This document shows positions 25,990 through 38,282 of a DNA stretch of 64,000 nucleotides, piece after piece. The stretch lies in contig CP136067.1 of assembly GCA_032622095.1 (NCBI GenBank), forward strand, positions 83,228,705 to 83,292,704, given 5' to 3'. Both the position numbers and the translations under genes were made by a program. Below the pieces are notes generated by a model that was given only the letters and a program-made list of their open reading frames with translations, did not search any database and was not told the origin of the DNA. Origin of the DNA: Siphonodentalium dalli. Its lineage: Eukaryota > Mollusca > Scaphopoda > Gadilida > Siphonodentaliidae. Within the stretch, counting starts at the first letter, position 1. Each line of letters opens with the position of its first letter.

Positions 25990-26754
25990 AATGCATGAAT
26001 GTCTTATCTTGTGCTCTAATCAGGTTATAGACTTGTCATTATATAGGGTTTACTCGAAATATGCACTCGCCTGTGGGCACGTGATATTTCTCATATATAC
26101 CAATAACAATTATGTAACCTACAGAATAAAACTTGCTCATATTGCATGTCTGAATAAACTCACCGGTACACGTCAGTTCGCGATTGATCTTTAATGCATA
26201 TTGTCTGATTTTCCCGATTATCTATTAAACAACATACAATGCAAACAATCCGCCAAAATTTACTCAACAATACATAGGTGATCGTGTACGGTAAGATCTA
26301 AAACGTCCAAGAAAACACACGAATAGAATAGAATAATCATATCAACTCCTATTTATATGGCCATTCACTTATCTATTCCATGAGAAAGTATTATGAATAC
26401 TCGTCAAAATTGGAGAAGAATGAGAATGAAACTCATAGGCTTGATGGAAAGTTACTTTTGATTTGTTTAAATACATTGTGTTCATTAAACTTACGCACAG
26501 CCTTTTTTTTCTTTATTTAAAAAAAATATATTTGTATTGAAATCAAGAACATGTCAATGAATGACATGGTATACAACAACAATACATGGTGAATTGTTCT
26601 AGTTTTCTATATGAGATAGGGATGGACATATATAGCGTTTTAGACTGAATAGAGATAAGAAGAGGGGAAGAGAAAGTTACAGAAGATGAAATGGAATGAA
26701 GCATGTGGGTAATTGCATACCATGTGCGTTGGTCGATATTAAAGGCATGGGCGG
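25990..26754. other. AT-rich stretch with no recognisable gene
   Basis: Short open frames on both strands show no recognisable motifs. I see nothing supportable here. Confidence 0.5.
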
Positions 26755-27262
26755 CGTTCGTTGCAGAAATATTCATATTTGTTCAAATCGCCATCAACAG
26801 AAGAAATATTCAAATATATATAGTTTTGTTCATATGCCAAACATAATCAGCGCGTAAATGGTATATTGTCGTCAAGACGTATGATGGTGTACGTAAACAA
26901 GTGCCTGCTCGTGTTGCAGAAGTTTTGCTTCTGTTTACATAACACAGCTCAATTCTATTGGTTGATCACACACAAATGATATAAATGCTCTTTATTATTT
27001 CCATATCAGGAAAACAGTAACAAATAACGCTCTTTATATTTACCATATCCGGATCTAAACAAAAGCCAGGTTCTGTAACGTTTTTGCTTTTGTTTACATA
27101 ACAAAGGAAAACATTTGACAATAACATACTGTTTATGCCATATTTCTGATTGGTATAAGAACAAGGTATGTCTATATTTTACTATTCTTTCTGTTTATGG
27201 CGATTTTTGACGGAGGAGAATATTTTAACAGCATACCCACTGCCAACGCCGCCCGTATCTTT
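26755..27262. repeat. Diverged inverted repeat (foldback element candidate)
   Basis: The left arm (about 26755-26960) is similar to the reverse complement of the right arm (about 27055-27262). Shared landmarks are GGCGGCGTT, ATCGCCAT..AACAGAA, and GTTTACATAACA beside GTTTTGCTT(T/C)TG. Both arms resemble 3575-3800 and 12748-12973, so this is a dispersed family. I find no transposase frame. Confidence 0.6.
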
Positions 27263-27419
27263 AAAGAATCATTTTTTTTAAATAGTGTCTTTTGTAGATT
27301 ACAAATGATGGTGGCTTGTGTGTAATGTTCGCCCACTGCATCTGCAACAATATCTCATAATTGATCAAACAATAACTTTAATGTTGGTAACACAATTGTT
27401 TCGCTGATCTTGACATGAA

Positions 27420-27478
27420 ATATAAATTATATATATATATATATTTATATATATAGCTATATATATATATATAGCAGC
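27420..27478. repeat. TA-rich microsatellite
   Basis: Runs of AT/TA with TATATATAGCTATATATA at the centre. Confidence 0.9.
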
Positions 27479-27930
27479 TTTTGGTAATAAACACAACCAT
27501 TATTCCAGTCAGTAACGGTCTTATATTTCATTTCGAATAAGTCATGTATTTGATAAAAACACCCAAAAATAAAGATGACAAGTGTTCGTTAAACAGGAGT
27601 GAGGTCTAATTGTGTTTATATCGGTGTTGTGGTACAGTTCATCATTATGGAGATTTACCCCTCTACGCATTCCCGTGTCTAAAGAATCGATTTAGTAATC
27701 GCGTTTTACGAAACGGGGAGTTATTGTATATTTACTTCATTTACCGGTGGCAAACATACAGAAAGGTTGCAGAAATTGTTAGCCGCGGCTGTGCGATTGG
27801 TTATATAATATTTCGACAACAGCTGCAGCCCAATCACTTGGGATATTGATAGCTAGACTGGTGCACACAAGGGATTCCTGTGTTTTTTTTACGTGGAAAA
27901 GGACTATATGCATGCTATCTTCATTTGGTG

Positions 27931-28066
27931 TACCTGTATATTATTACACGTGTTTGAGACACAGGTGGCACTTATGTTCAGCTGGAGTATATGCATGAGA
28001 TAAACGTTTAATATACCTGCATATTATTGGACGCGGTTGAGACGCCTGTGTCATTTTTGGCCAGCT
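27931..28066. repeat. Degenerate ~83-bp tandem pair just upstream of the GPCR
   Basis: 27931-27982 and 28014-28066 align imperfectly. Both begin TACCTG(T/C)ATATTATT and run through GAGAC(A/G)C and a closing CAGCT. They end about 50 bp before the start codon, so they could fall in the 5' UTR or the promoter. Function is unknown. Confidence 0.6.
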
Positions 28067-28115
28067 ATCTTCAATGGGACAAAGTGGTTGCTACACATGA
28101 AACTAATATAGAAAC

Positions 28116-29105
28116 ATGGCGAATTCTTCGTTAGCACTTTTCGGTCCAAGTGTTCGGATATTTAGTGGTCACGTGATTGCCGTCTCCTTTACTGTTCCAG
28201 CGTTGTTTATGAACGGTTTGGCAATATTCGTCATTACGAAATCGAAATTTTTTCCATTGATCTCAAGATTTATATGTGCTGGACTTTCGTTGTCCTATCT
28301 TCTGTCTGGACTGATTTACATATACATGTATATAACGACAATTCCGGTCACTCGATTTAAACGTCCTAAATCCACAACTTGCGTCCAATTCAATGACGCT
28401 GTATACCGATATGTCATAGAGTCATGCTTGTTCTGTGTATCTTGTCTCTACACTCTGGCACTATCAGCAGACCGTGTGCTTACTCTCAGAATAGGTCTGA
28501 GATATAAGGTCATGGTGGATAAGTTTAGGGTTTCAATTCTAATGGTATTTATCTGGGTGTTCTCTCTGCTGATAGCAACAACGCCTATCATGATATTGTC
28601 GGCATCCAGTCAAGTCGGAAAGAAATGTATCAATGGAAGAGCTCCTTTAAACAGAATATTTCAATGGAAGTTCGTTATGTGGTTCGCAGCCGTGATGTGC
28701 GTTCTGAATATATTTGCCAACATGTACATATATCGTGTTGCGTCACGCCACAGGAGGCAGATAGCAGCATTAACAGTCGGAAAAGCTGCCCCGCGATTCG
28801 CGCAGTCCGACTGTGTTGTTCTTATTGCTTCTTTTGTGTGGATCCTTTGCGTCCTGCCACCAACAATGTTTTTCTTGTACGATAACGATACCATTGGCGA
28901 CCGGGTGAGGGTTAACAGGTCAAGTAGACCGTTTATTACCACATCCATTCAAATTGCAGGGACGATAAATCCTATCGTATATGTTGTCAGGCTGAAAATG
29001 GCGCGGCTGGAGGTAAGGAAGTTGTTTGGGTTCTGTTCTTTGGACTGCAGAGAAAAGGCCAAGAAACTTGAGCTAGAATTAATGGATATCCACATGGGCC
29101 ATTGA
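28116..29105 (+). CDS. Rhodopsin-type (class A) G-protein-coupled receptor, orphan
   Basis: An intact single-exon frame of 329 residues with seven hydrophobic segments at about 17-41, 53-73, 97-120, 137-160, 182-206, 232-254 and 272-292. Class A landmarks are Asn33 in TM1, Cys89 and Cys171 (likely the TM3-ECL2 disulfide), DRV at 119-121, Trp147 in TM4 and NPIVY at 285-289. Asn3 is in a glycosylation sequon, and Cys307 and Cys311 after helix 8 could be palmitoylated. Two usual residues are changed: the TM2 Asp of the sodium site reads Tyr61 (LSLSYLLSGL), and the TM6 CWxP motif reads CVLP (245-248). The start fits well (AAACATGG). It should act at the plasma membrane; ligand and subfamily cannot be told. 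Neighbours are repeats, as is common for lineage-specific intronless receptor expansions (inference). Confidence 0.92.
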   Translation: MANSSLALFGPSVRIFSGHVIAVSFTVPALFMNGLAIFVITKSKFFPLISRFICAGLSLSYLLSGLIYIYMYITTIPVTRFKRPKSTTCVQFNDAVYRYVIESCLFCVSCLYTLALSADRVLTLRIGLRYKVMVDKFRVSILMVFIWVFSLLIATTPIMILSASSQVGKKCINGRAPLNRIFQWKFVMWFAAVMCVLNIFANMYIYRVASRHRRQIAALTVGKAAPRFAQSDCVVLIASFVWILCVLPPTMFFLYDNDTIGDRVRVNRSSRPFITTSIQIAGTINPIVYVVRLKMARLEVRKLFGFCSLDCREKAKKLELELMDIHMGH

Positions 29106-29325
29106 TTTCTTATGGCTGAGAGTGTGCGTTTCATAATCGCCAGAGAGGGGTCTTCTCCTCTGCCTGGAAGATATTGTTTGGTGTAGGTAGGTAGGTGTGA
29201 TAATCCCCAGCATGAATGGGTTGCCTCCTATAGTCTGTATCGAGAGCTGTTGACTTCGTCCAGTCTGTTTGTGAAAATAACAATTGTGTTGATTCGGCGA
29301 TGTGGAATATTCAACCATGACTCCA

Positions 29326-29331
29326 AATAAA
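29326..29331 (+). promoter_or_regulatory. Candidate polyadenylation signal of the GPCR
   Basis: AATAAA about 220 bases after the stop codon, before the next element begins. Position is plausible, but the hexamer is common in AT-rich DNA. Confidence 0.4.
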
Positions 29332-29396
29332 GGTCCGCATAATACACGTCTTCTCGGCTCCTTCTTTTCCTTGGGCCAATACTAGAAATAGCCAAA

Positions 29397-30130
29397 ATCC
29401 TGGCCCGGGCCTTGTCCCCAGTACACGGGAAGTGTCAGATATGTCATAAACTTTTTGAAAACGAAATCGAGCATGCAATTCTCTTGTGTCCCGCCTTAGC
29501 CGAAACAAGAATTGAAATATGGTTCAACGTCATAGAGGATTTCGGTATACCATGTTTCTTATATATTGACAACTTGAACCCCATAGATCAGTTGATGATA
29601 TTTCTTGCATGTATCCCGCCATCCATTCGCGACTTCGTAAATGATATGAAGCAATTCGTCTTGTTTCTTGCTCGCAATGCATTCAAGCTGTGGAACATAT
29701 ATTCGGATCTGATGCGGCTAGAATCTGTGGACTAAATGGATCACATATAAACAGCTCACGAACCGCTCTGATCGGAGACAGAAAACAAGATATACATGAA
29801 TAATTTGTATTTAGTCGGAGTGGCATCTAACTAAACGTGATAATAACTCAACAACTCTATAACGCAAATAAAGCTATATCGCAGACAACTCCGTCTTTCT
29901 CCATCAGACAGATACTTTATCCAGGTGAAGTGTTCCGCGAAATTATAAATACACGAGGCCAACAGTTGCAATGCACATATCTCATTGAATTTGTATTGCG
30001 CATATTTTGTGTATAAAACCATGTGATAAATTGATGTTTATTTTTGTCAACAATATGTTGAAACTCTAAACTTGTGTATGATGTATAATGTTAAACTCTC
30101 CGTTGTGGAGGAAATAAAGGTATATATATA
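29397..30130 (+). pseudogene. LINE 3' end: ORF2 C-terminal tail plus 3' UTR
   Basis: The frame 29412-29735 contains GKCQICHKLFENEIEHAILL followed by CP, the same Cys/His tail seen on the minus strand at 17.9-18.3 kb. It ends LARNAFKLWNIYSDLM near the stop. The upstream RT is missing, so this is a 5'-truncated copy. The likely 3' end is at about 30110-30130, where AATAAAGG is followed by a short TATA tail. It faces the same way as the GPCR and begins shortly after its putative poly(A) signal. Confidence 0.8.
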
Positions 30131-32030
30131 ATTGAGCCACAGATTACGTGATTGAATACTATAAACGGTTAATGTTACACGTGTACTGTAGTCGACTTTC
30201 CGTGAATTACCAGATCAGACAAAATCGAGAACTTTTGACCTCCGCCTTTTAGGCATGTAGCCGGAAACCTATTTTATCAGGTAAAGTATAGGGAAATAGG
30301 CTCTAATACTACGCGATTTGAAGTGACAATTTAGTGTTTTAGAGTGTGAACGTTTCGGATTGTAAAATAAAGGTAAACGTGTTTGACCCGTTTCAGAAGC
30401 ACCGAATATTTATCCACATTTGAGAAAATTTCCTTAATTGCGTAATAATGTACAAAGTACAGAAATCCATATAGGAAAGGGTGCTTTTATTTTTCCTAAC
30501 TTGAAACCCAAACCACAGATGTGAGTGTCGTGTAAGGTGTTAAAGATCGTGGTTTTAATTTCTGTCTAAAATTAGAATGAATGTAGGACAACATCCGACT
30601 GTTAGCCTAAGCAAAAAATTTACTTAATATGTAGCTGGCGAATTAAACCATGGAATGATTATAACCTGTTATCCAGTATTCAAACTGATGTTACTTCAGG
30701 TATGAAATCAGGAACGTGGCTGTAGATCGAGTCTCCGCGGAGGAGGGGTTTCCAATTTAGAAATCCCTTCCCTTCCACCCCCTCAACCAAACAAACTGTT
30801 CAAGTCTGGAAAATTATATTCGCACTCCATCGGGTTGCCGGAATTCTCCAATTGGTTCTCATGCAAGCTTTCAAACTGTTGGAAATTTCCAATCCAACAC
30901 CCACACAAGTCATCACTTAACTTTACGATGCAGTTGTAGACATTCTGTGGCTGTATGCTACACGATTTGTACTGAGGATGTTGGATTAGCAAATGTTAAG
31001 GAGGATATCATTTAGATGGACATCCTCGACGACGACAAGACACTGACATGAACTAATTGAGATACTATCACTTATTTAAAGATGCATAATCCGAATTAAC
31101 GCTCGAAAATTACTATTTACTTAGGTTCCGTGGAAAAACATATTTGATTCGAGTCGAGGAACCCACCCATCAAAGCTCAGATAGATATCGATTTTTGACA
31201 TCAATTATTTTCCACCACCGATAATTTTTTGTGGCCCAGTAAACAGTCGACGAGAAGACGGTCTCAGACCAAATGGCGGATGAAGATGGATAACTCTAAA
31301 ATCAAGTGGCTTTTTGTGTCAGACATTTGACAAACCGGCAAAATTTCGTTAAACAAACTGTTGATAAATAACAGGTTTTGGGCAATTTTATACTATAGTT
31401 GACCGTGGTTAGCATTATTTTTGAAATTTCTCGATTCTGATAACTGAAGCGGCATTTCAAAATTTTTTGTTGTTGTTGTTGTTGTTTAATCTGATGATAT
31501 GGGTACCATCGAATCGGATTGAGTACCTTTAATGGACTCAATGCCTTCGAATGAGCGCATGTGAAATAACATACATTTTATAAAAGTCTGTAAAACAACT
31601 TCATCAACAAGTACATGTAAAATATATCGATGTTGTTCATTATTAACTCTCCGATAATGAGATTTTGCATGTCAAAACAAATTGTTTTGTAAATAGTGGA
31701 ATTTAATTAAATATAACGGTTATTATCGGAAAAGGTCAAATCATTGAAAAATATTCTGAAAGTCATATTTAGACTCAAATATTTGAGCTTACTACACGAT
31801 TAGGTATGTTTGTTGATAAATCACTGTAAGAGTTTTGAAACAATGATTTCGGCATTCAAAACATGTATCACTATTGAATTTAATAACAAGTTTATCTCTT
31901 TCTCCTTGTTCCTCTTAGTGATGATGGTTTTACAGACTTCTATATTTTTTGCACATTTCCCACTGCGAGTAACTTGGGTCATTTAACCTATTCATGGCGG
32001 GAGGTGCGCTGGTGCAGCGTTAAAGACCAT
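30131..32030. other. AT-rich non-coding stretch
   Basis: I recognise no gene. A GTT microsatellite of about 7 units lies at 31465-31487. Open frames here are short and lack motifs. Confidence 0.5.
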
Positions 32031-32037
32031 ATGCCAG

Positions 32038-32096
32038 TGCATTCTCTTATATATGCGAGTCTCTCACAGCGAGCCTCGCATATATAAGAGAATGCA
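32038..32096. repeat. Perfect inverted repeat, 22-bp arms
   Basis: TGCATTCTCTTATATATGCG-AG (32038-32059) is exactly complemented by 32075-32096, with a 15-base loop. The surroundings show no gene. Confidence 0.95.
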
Positions 32097-32344
32097 TGGC
32101 TTTCAAGAACAAGGTAAATTGTGTTAGGCCAATGCATTCGCAGGTAGCTCCAGTCATGAAAGAGTTAAGTAATATTGTTAAAGGAGATAACTCAACATAA
32201 GCGGGAACTGTTATTGATTGACGACACAATCATACCAATTATCCAGCTGTTTTGTTTTCTCTCACCAATATATAGATCCTATTGTTACCCAATAGTAGAG
32301 TTTTACTTCGTAAATCATTGGGATTTAGAATTAACTGGTTAACC

Positions 32345-32520
32345 CCAAATTCGCGTTTGTAACGCCACAACGAACTGTTGCCCGCCCTGAATTAACTGTT
32401 GCCCGGTTTGCAATCACGGTCAGCTTTCGTGACGTCACGAGTGAACTGTTGCCCGACCCGAACTAACTGTTGACTGGCTCCGAGCGAACTGTTGACTGGC
32501 CCGAACGAACTGTTACATGG
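32345..32520. repeat. Degenerate GAACTGTTGCCCG repeats
   Basis: GAACTGTTGCCC or close variants (AACTGTTGACTGG, GAACTGTTACATGG) occur about six times at 15-60 base spacing. The same word lies in the arms of the foldback at 32699-32871. Confidence 0.7.
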
Positions 32521-32698
32521 TTTGCAATTTCCGTGACGTTTCGGCTATTTCCGGAAATAGAGACTACATGTGCTTTTTGCATTCAGATACATGGCCTTAT
32601 ATTCCACATAGTTCTCATAATTCGAAATAACACTATTAAAGAGTGTGATTAATTAGCAATGACCTGATTATATACAAGTAAATGTATTGGGTAACAAA

Positions 32699-32871
32699 GC
32701 AATTATTTCATGTGTCTTTTGGGAACATGCAAAATTGTTGTCCCTCGGTATCAGGAATGACTATCGAACTGTTGCCCTCGGCCTACGGCCTTGGTCAACA
32801 GTTCGATAGTCATTCCTGATACTTCGGGACAACAATTTGGACTGTTCCCAAAAGACACATGAAATAATTGC
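32699..32871. repeat. 173-bp near-perfect foldback (76-bp arms)
   Basis: Arms 32699-32774 and 32796-32871 are complementary apart from about 7 mismatches in two short clusters. The 21-base loop is itself partly palindromic (GGCCTACGGCC). The outer end reads GCAATTATTTCATGTGTC. It could be a small foldback or MITE, but I found no clear target duplication. Confidence 0.95.
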
Positions 32872-33259
32872 TTACTATCACAGTGAATTATGTCACGTAT
32901 TAATCATCGAAAACAATTGACTATTCTGTTTACTACACACTCTCTACCATTAAAATTCGTTAATGTTATAGAAAATATATGACAAAATAGGCCACGATTA
33001 GCTGTTTGTTCCGTGAAGTTGCGTGAATGAAAACGGCATTTGAATATTTCCGGACAAGAACCTATACGCCATAATTTGGCTGAAAATGGCGGCAAGATGT
33101 TTCACATCGCAGCCTGTTCTCCCGAAAACTAGCATATTATCTGCATACAATATAACTTGTATTTGGTAGATAATCAGTCTATGTAAACATACACTCAAAT
33201 TCATACCACTATTTTTTATATGTGGGTATGTAGTTTACTCCAGACTGGTAGATAATATG
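32872..33259. other. AT-rich stretch, no gene seen
   Basis: Only short open frames without motifs on either strand. Confidence 0.5.
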
Positions 33260-33347
33260 CTTAGAATCGCCTTATTTTGAGTCGATAATGTGCTGAAAAT
33301 GACAACAATTTAGTCGCATTATCGACTCATAATGAGGCGATTCTAAG
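33260..33347. repeat. Inverted repeat, 31-bp arms
   Basis: Arms 33260-33290 and 33317-33347 pair with two mismatches across a 26-base loop. The core reads ATTATCGACTCATAATGAGG. Confidence 0.93.
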
Positions 33348-36300
33348 TAGATTATTTGTGGACAATGACACAAATAAGCCAAAGCACGACTTTTCATATG
33401 CACGCTTTTTAACAGGTGTTTTCACTGTGGCCCGCGCCATAAAACGATATAAAGGGTAAGAGTCCATTATCTGCTTATTTCAGAATCAAATGATCACGTT
33501 ATGTACTTATTTCACGTTATCGGTCGATTACGTGCGTATTTCTACGCGAAAATGTTGCACATCGAAGTGAGTTTTCATCGTTTTCTACAGCTATATAAAT
33601 AAATGAACTCATCAAATTAGCTAATGAGCGATGTATCAATTGTGCCTGTTCATTGTGCATAAGTATTACTGTTCAGTTGTGTTCACGCTGAACCGGAAAA
33701 TATTTTGGCCAATTTTGATTTCTGTTGGCCAAAGTTTATATTAAATCCTCATTTTCTTGTCTCACAATTACTGAATAGTTTTGTTTTATTTAACATCTAA
33801 CATTCTATATAATTATGTCCGTACTTTCAAATGCCGTGTTTTGATTTCTTTAATCCCATCATTGTTACTTGACAATATACCACTACCCACCACCTATCAT
33901 TCAGCCTATGACAGACAAAGAAATCATTTTTGTTAATCCTCATTACTGTTTTATTTCATTTGGTGGCACATTATTTGATAGTGAATTGCCATGAGTACCT
34001 TGTGTTGCATATTAAGCTATATCACATAATCAATTAACAGAAGATCACACTATAAATGTGATTGTCATGTCGCTCCCATTACAAAATCAATTTGGGTTTT
34101 TTAATTTCCGATTTTGGGGTAAAAAAAATTGCCAAAAGTGTGGGCAAATGAATCTTTTTTTTTGCCATTTTCGAAACAAAATTGGCTATTGGCCTATTGG
34201 AGAGTTGACCCTGTTGTTGAGACAATATAACTGATCAAGTGCATGATTTCGGTCACCGTTTCCGAATTTCTGAAATTTGAACGCCAAAATCTCATTAACG
34301 CATGTTTTGCCAATATCTCTTTAACTTAAATCTCCTTAACGCACGTTTTTCAAATATTTCCTGGTATTTCAAAATGGATTTTCTCAAAATCTGCCAGGAA
34401 TGTCTTTGTGAAATTTGGTGCGAGCGATTATTGTGACACAATATTGTAATGAAATTACTGTATATGTTTATGGTCACATATTTATTCAACTAACCTTTTA
34501 TCAGTATTAAATATAAGTTAGTGCTTTATCACATATATTAGCCTTGTTCTAATATTTTATCGGATTTCGACAGTAATCAGTTGAAATCACTTTTGCATTT
34601 TTCAAATTCGGTAACTTTACTTCCGGGTACGTTTTCTCATACGTTCGTGAAAATTACGATAATTTCCTATCGTAAATTTTCACACTTCTCATTCAAATAT
34701 CATATATATTTAGTCATTACCATTCCTACTCACAAAATAGTAGTTGATTCAGATTCACACTCTTCGCCGGTTCACAATTCGTATGCATTGATTCATATTT
34801 CTGCATTATTTGTTGATAGTATTTTCATCCATTCACAAATTCGCGAACATGGCGAGCGGAATAATACTTATCATTCTTTCGGTGAGCTAGGAACCTTATT
34901 CAAATACCTTCATCCATTTACTCATAACAAATATCATATTTGTTTTACCGTTCGTACATTTGATCTAATTTATTCAAATACTTGCATGTATTATGAAATC
35001 ATTTATATATTTCATTCATCTATATAGGGAACTATTTATTTGGTCCCGGTCAGCGTAATATTACGTACCGGCTGTGCGGCGGCCAAAGTAAATTCCAGTG
35101 CACTTTTTGAAGTGAGACATCAGGCAAACTCCAGGAGCGTTTTAAAGTTGCACAACCTATCTTCAAGTTGATCATACCATCAGAAACTTGAAGATAAACG
35201 CTCCACACGCTTCCTCTCAGCTCCGCATGACGTCTCATTCCAATATTTATATATATAGTCAAACTTCATAAACACGTTTCACTTTTGCGCCGTTTGAGCT
35301 CTTTCCAAATGTAACGTTTTAAATATCATAAAGGAGCGTTTTCTTACGCATCGTGTTCTTAGTTAGTTATTTATATATTCTAACACTTTGGTAAAAACGC
35401 TCCAATTATTCGAAGAGAGCTCCTTATAATACTTTATATTAATTTAATTATAGTTATGCAAACTTTGTCAACAAAGTTTGCGATAGCTAACTAGCTGGCT
35501 GATTTCACTAGAACCCCAAATTCTAGCTATTTCATTGGACAGTTAGCTGTCAAACGCTTTTCGCGTTGAGTATAAATTCAGTGCTCTCTTGGTACTCTGG
35601 TACTTCTGCTTGGATCACAATAATATAAACACTAAAATCTCTCCATATACCTGGGATCACTTCTGGATAAATACAAAATCATAACGACATATAGGGTACT
35701 ATTAAATATGGATTTGTAGGGCTATTTAGCGATTGGGTTATTTGATTGAACTGGTCAATTGGCTAGCACTGAACGCTACGTACATTCAATCAGTCAAATC
35801 ATAATAAATTGTCTATGTTAAATTGAGCTGTACAATTGTTTATTTTTGATCGTGGAAATCAAGGCCACAAATTGAATAAATCATCAACTGAGAATTATGT
35901 CTTTGTCATTATATCTCTATATGACACCCATATAGAGCTGCCTATACATCCAACCACAATTATCGGCCAAACCCTTACAATATTTAAGAACCAGCGACCC
36001 ATTGCATATTATAACCTCATTTACTTAACTTGTGTTCAAAATGTCACCGTTTTCAGGTACCAAGAATTTCTGCAAAATATATATAGGTGCAGTTCATATA
36101 TTCATGATATCATAACTAAAGATCATGAGAGGAGCCTTAAGTATTCTTGATTCGTGAAATTTATTGATTATTTTCATTTAGAAAGGCAACTACCCATAAA
36201 TAATGTTGTATATTTGAGAATTTTCATGTTATAAATAATTGGGCTCAGACGATTTGTGGGTCATGGGTTCATAACCAAGTTAACTGATTGAACGCCAGCC

Positions 36301-38282
36301 TCCTGGTTGATTACGTCGCCCGGCGGCCATCCTCCCTGTGGCGACGTCATGACGCCCGTCACATCAAACTTTGTTCGTTGCTTCATTTTCGCTAACACAT
36401 TGTATGTAATATTTAACACCAATAATTTCTTATCTGCGCGCATATATAAAACAAGTGGACCGTCTTCACTACAACAAGTATCTTCAATACAACAAGTATC
36501 CAAAACAAGCGATACACATGGATGATCAGCTGACTAGCCAGTGATTACACATCTCGAGATTATGATATTAAACCACGTAGGCCTATATATATAGATGGGA
36601 ATTGAATTTGAATTATTTGAATATTATTTATTAATTTTATAATTTTCAATGTGCAGGTTGTTATTTGAATCGTTAATAGCAATGATTAAAATTCACATAC
36701 CATGGTTTGGAGCAATAAAATTATATAACCAACGATTTCTACGATCTCATTTCCGTCACATGACAAATCCTGACGAAGCCATGAAACATATCATATATAG
36801 CAGACGATATATAGCCAAATGGGTACAGGGAACGCAAACAGAGCATTCGGAAACGAAAAGGACGGGACGTAAATCTGGGCGACGAGATATCTCGTCGCCG
36901 GCGTTCAATGAGTTAAAGATGACCACCATATCACAAAATGGTCTAATTATAAAGATACTTTACCGTCATTTTCCTATTTTGGCTGAATGTCCACAAAACA
37001 GCCATCGGCAGTTTCTGTGAATACGTTTGGACACTGGTCACAGTTACCCTAAGTCAAACCATATATATCATGACATTTATTAACAGAAGATAATTTTATA
37101 TTTAATGTTAGTCCATGCATTAATTGGCTTTGCTCTTAGAAAAATCAACGAACGAAACTTTTACGAAAGCCAATCACAATTTGCAAAGTATTTGATTTCA
37201 CAAATCCACTCTTCCCGACGTGCATGGCCACGGTAAATGAAAACCAAACAAACAGGAATCAATATCAAACTTGTTATAGGAAGAGCTGAGACAGACCATC
37301 TTTAAACTACATAAGGTATCTAAATTTAATAAAGATACCAGTACTCAATTCAATTCAATCTGGACAAAACTTGGGGAATAACAGTATAGGCCCTGTAATA
37401 ATTGCATGGTACCGGTAACCGTAAAATATAATAACTATGTTCACTTCAGTGTAATTGTAGTCTACATAGTTTAGATAGCGCATGTATGTAGCTGAAGGAT
37501 CTAATGACTCGCACGTATTGTCTATTGTGTGAAATATTACAGACTCGCACATGACATATTGAACGCAGACGTTCCAAGCTATATACTGCCAAATTCCCAG
37601 TACATTGGACACATAAGTTCGTTCATAATATATAAAGCGAACGTATGTGCCCACTGTATTGGGAATTTAAGTTATACATGTATATAGTATAAATCATGTG
37701 GTCTCTATATCATGTTTGTGGTGTAGATGCTTAAAGCGATGCATTTATTAATGACAGCAACGGGCCTCGGTATTTGAAGTAAGCTATATGCCGGGCGAAA
37801 ATAATTTTCAGCTCCATACACATGATATAACCACCAGTACCAAACGGTGAGACCCTGTATGTAAGCAATACATTTTATGTGAGGACTCCCGCCTCGAGCC
37901 ATAGTCATATGAAACATCCAGGCCCGTTACTCCGCCAATAATCGATGCATCGCGAACGAAGAGAACAGTTTTCCATGGGTTTCCCGTACAATCTTTACTC
38001 CGAATCGTTAAGGTAATTTTCGGACAATTTTATACAGGCATAATTATGTTATATCTATTTGGAATTTTGGGTAAGATGACGTCCTGTACAGGCCTAACTT
38101 TATCGGTATAGTGAACAAGATACGTTACCATGCAAGTTAATTGAACAATTTAACTTATTAAGGCATGCAGCTGACATGTTGAACGACAAACATCTATATA
38201 AACCAAATACGAATTTTAGTTGGGTTGACATATTAGTCGGAACATTGAATTTTGAGTTGACCCGATCTGCTACAATTTGCTG
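33348..38282. other. Long AT-rich non-coding stretch
   Basis: I find no supportable gene. Open frames at 34581-35027 and 36649-37020 have no recognisable domain or start context and read like AT-rich noise. A small perfect palindrome (11-bp arms, GCAAACTTTGT) lies at 35458-35481. A short GC-rich inverted pair around GTGGCGACGTCATGACG lies at 36305-36360. Confidence 0.45.

Noticed and set aside
27610-27849. Short frame upstream of the GPCR as an extra exon or upstream gene
   Set aside because: It starts from a non-ATG codon, has no recognisable motif, and the GPCR frame is complete without it.
36649-37020. A 123-codon frame that could be a small gene
   Set aside because: No domain, signal, start context or homologous motif. 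The length is expected by chance in this much sequence.
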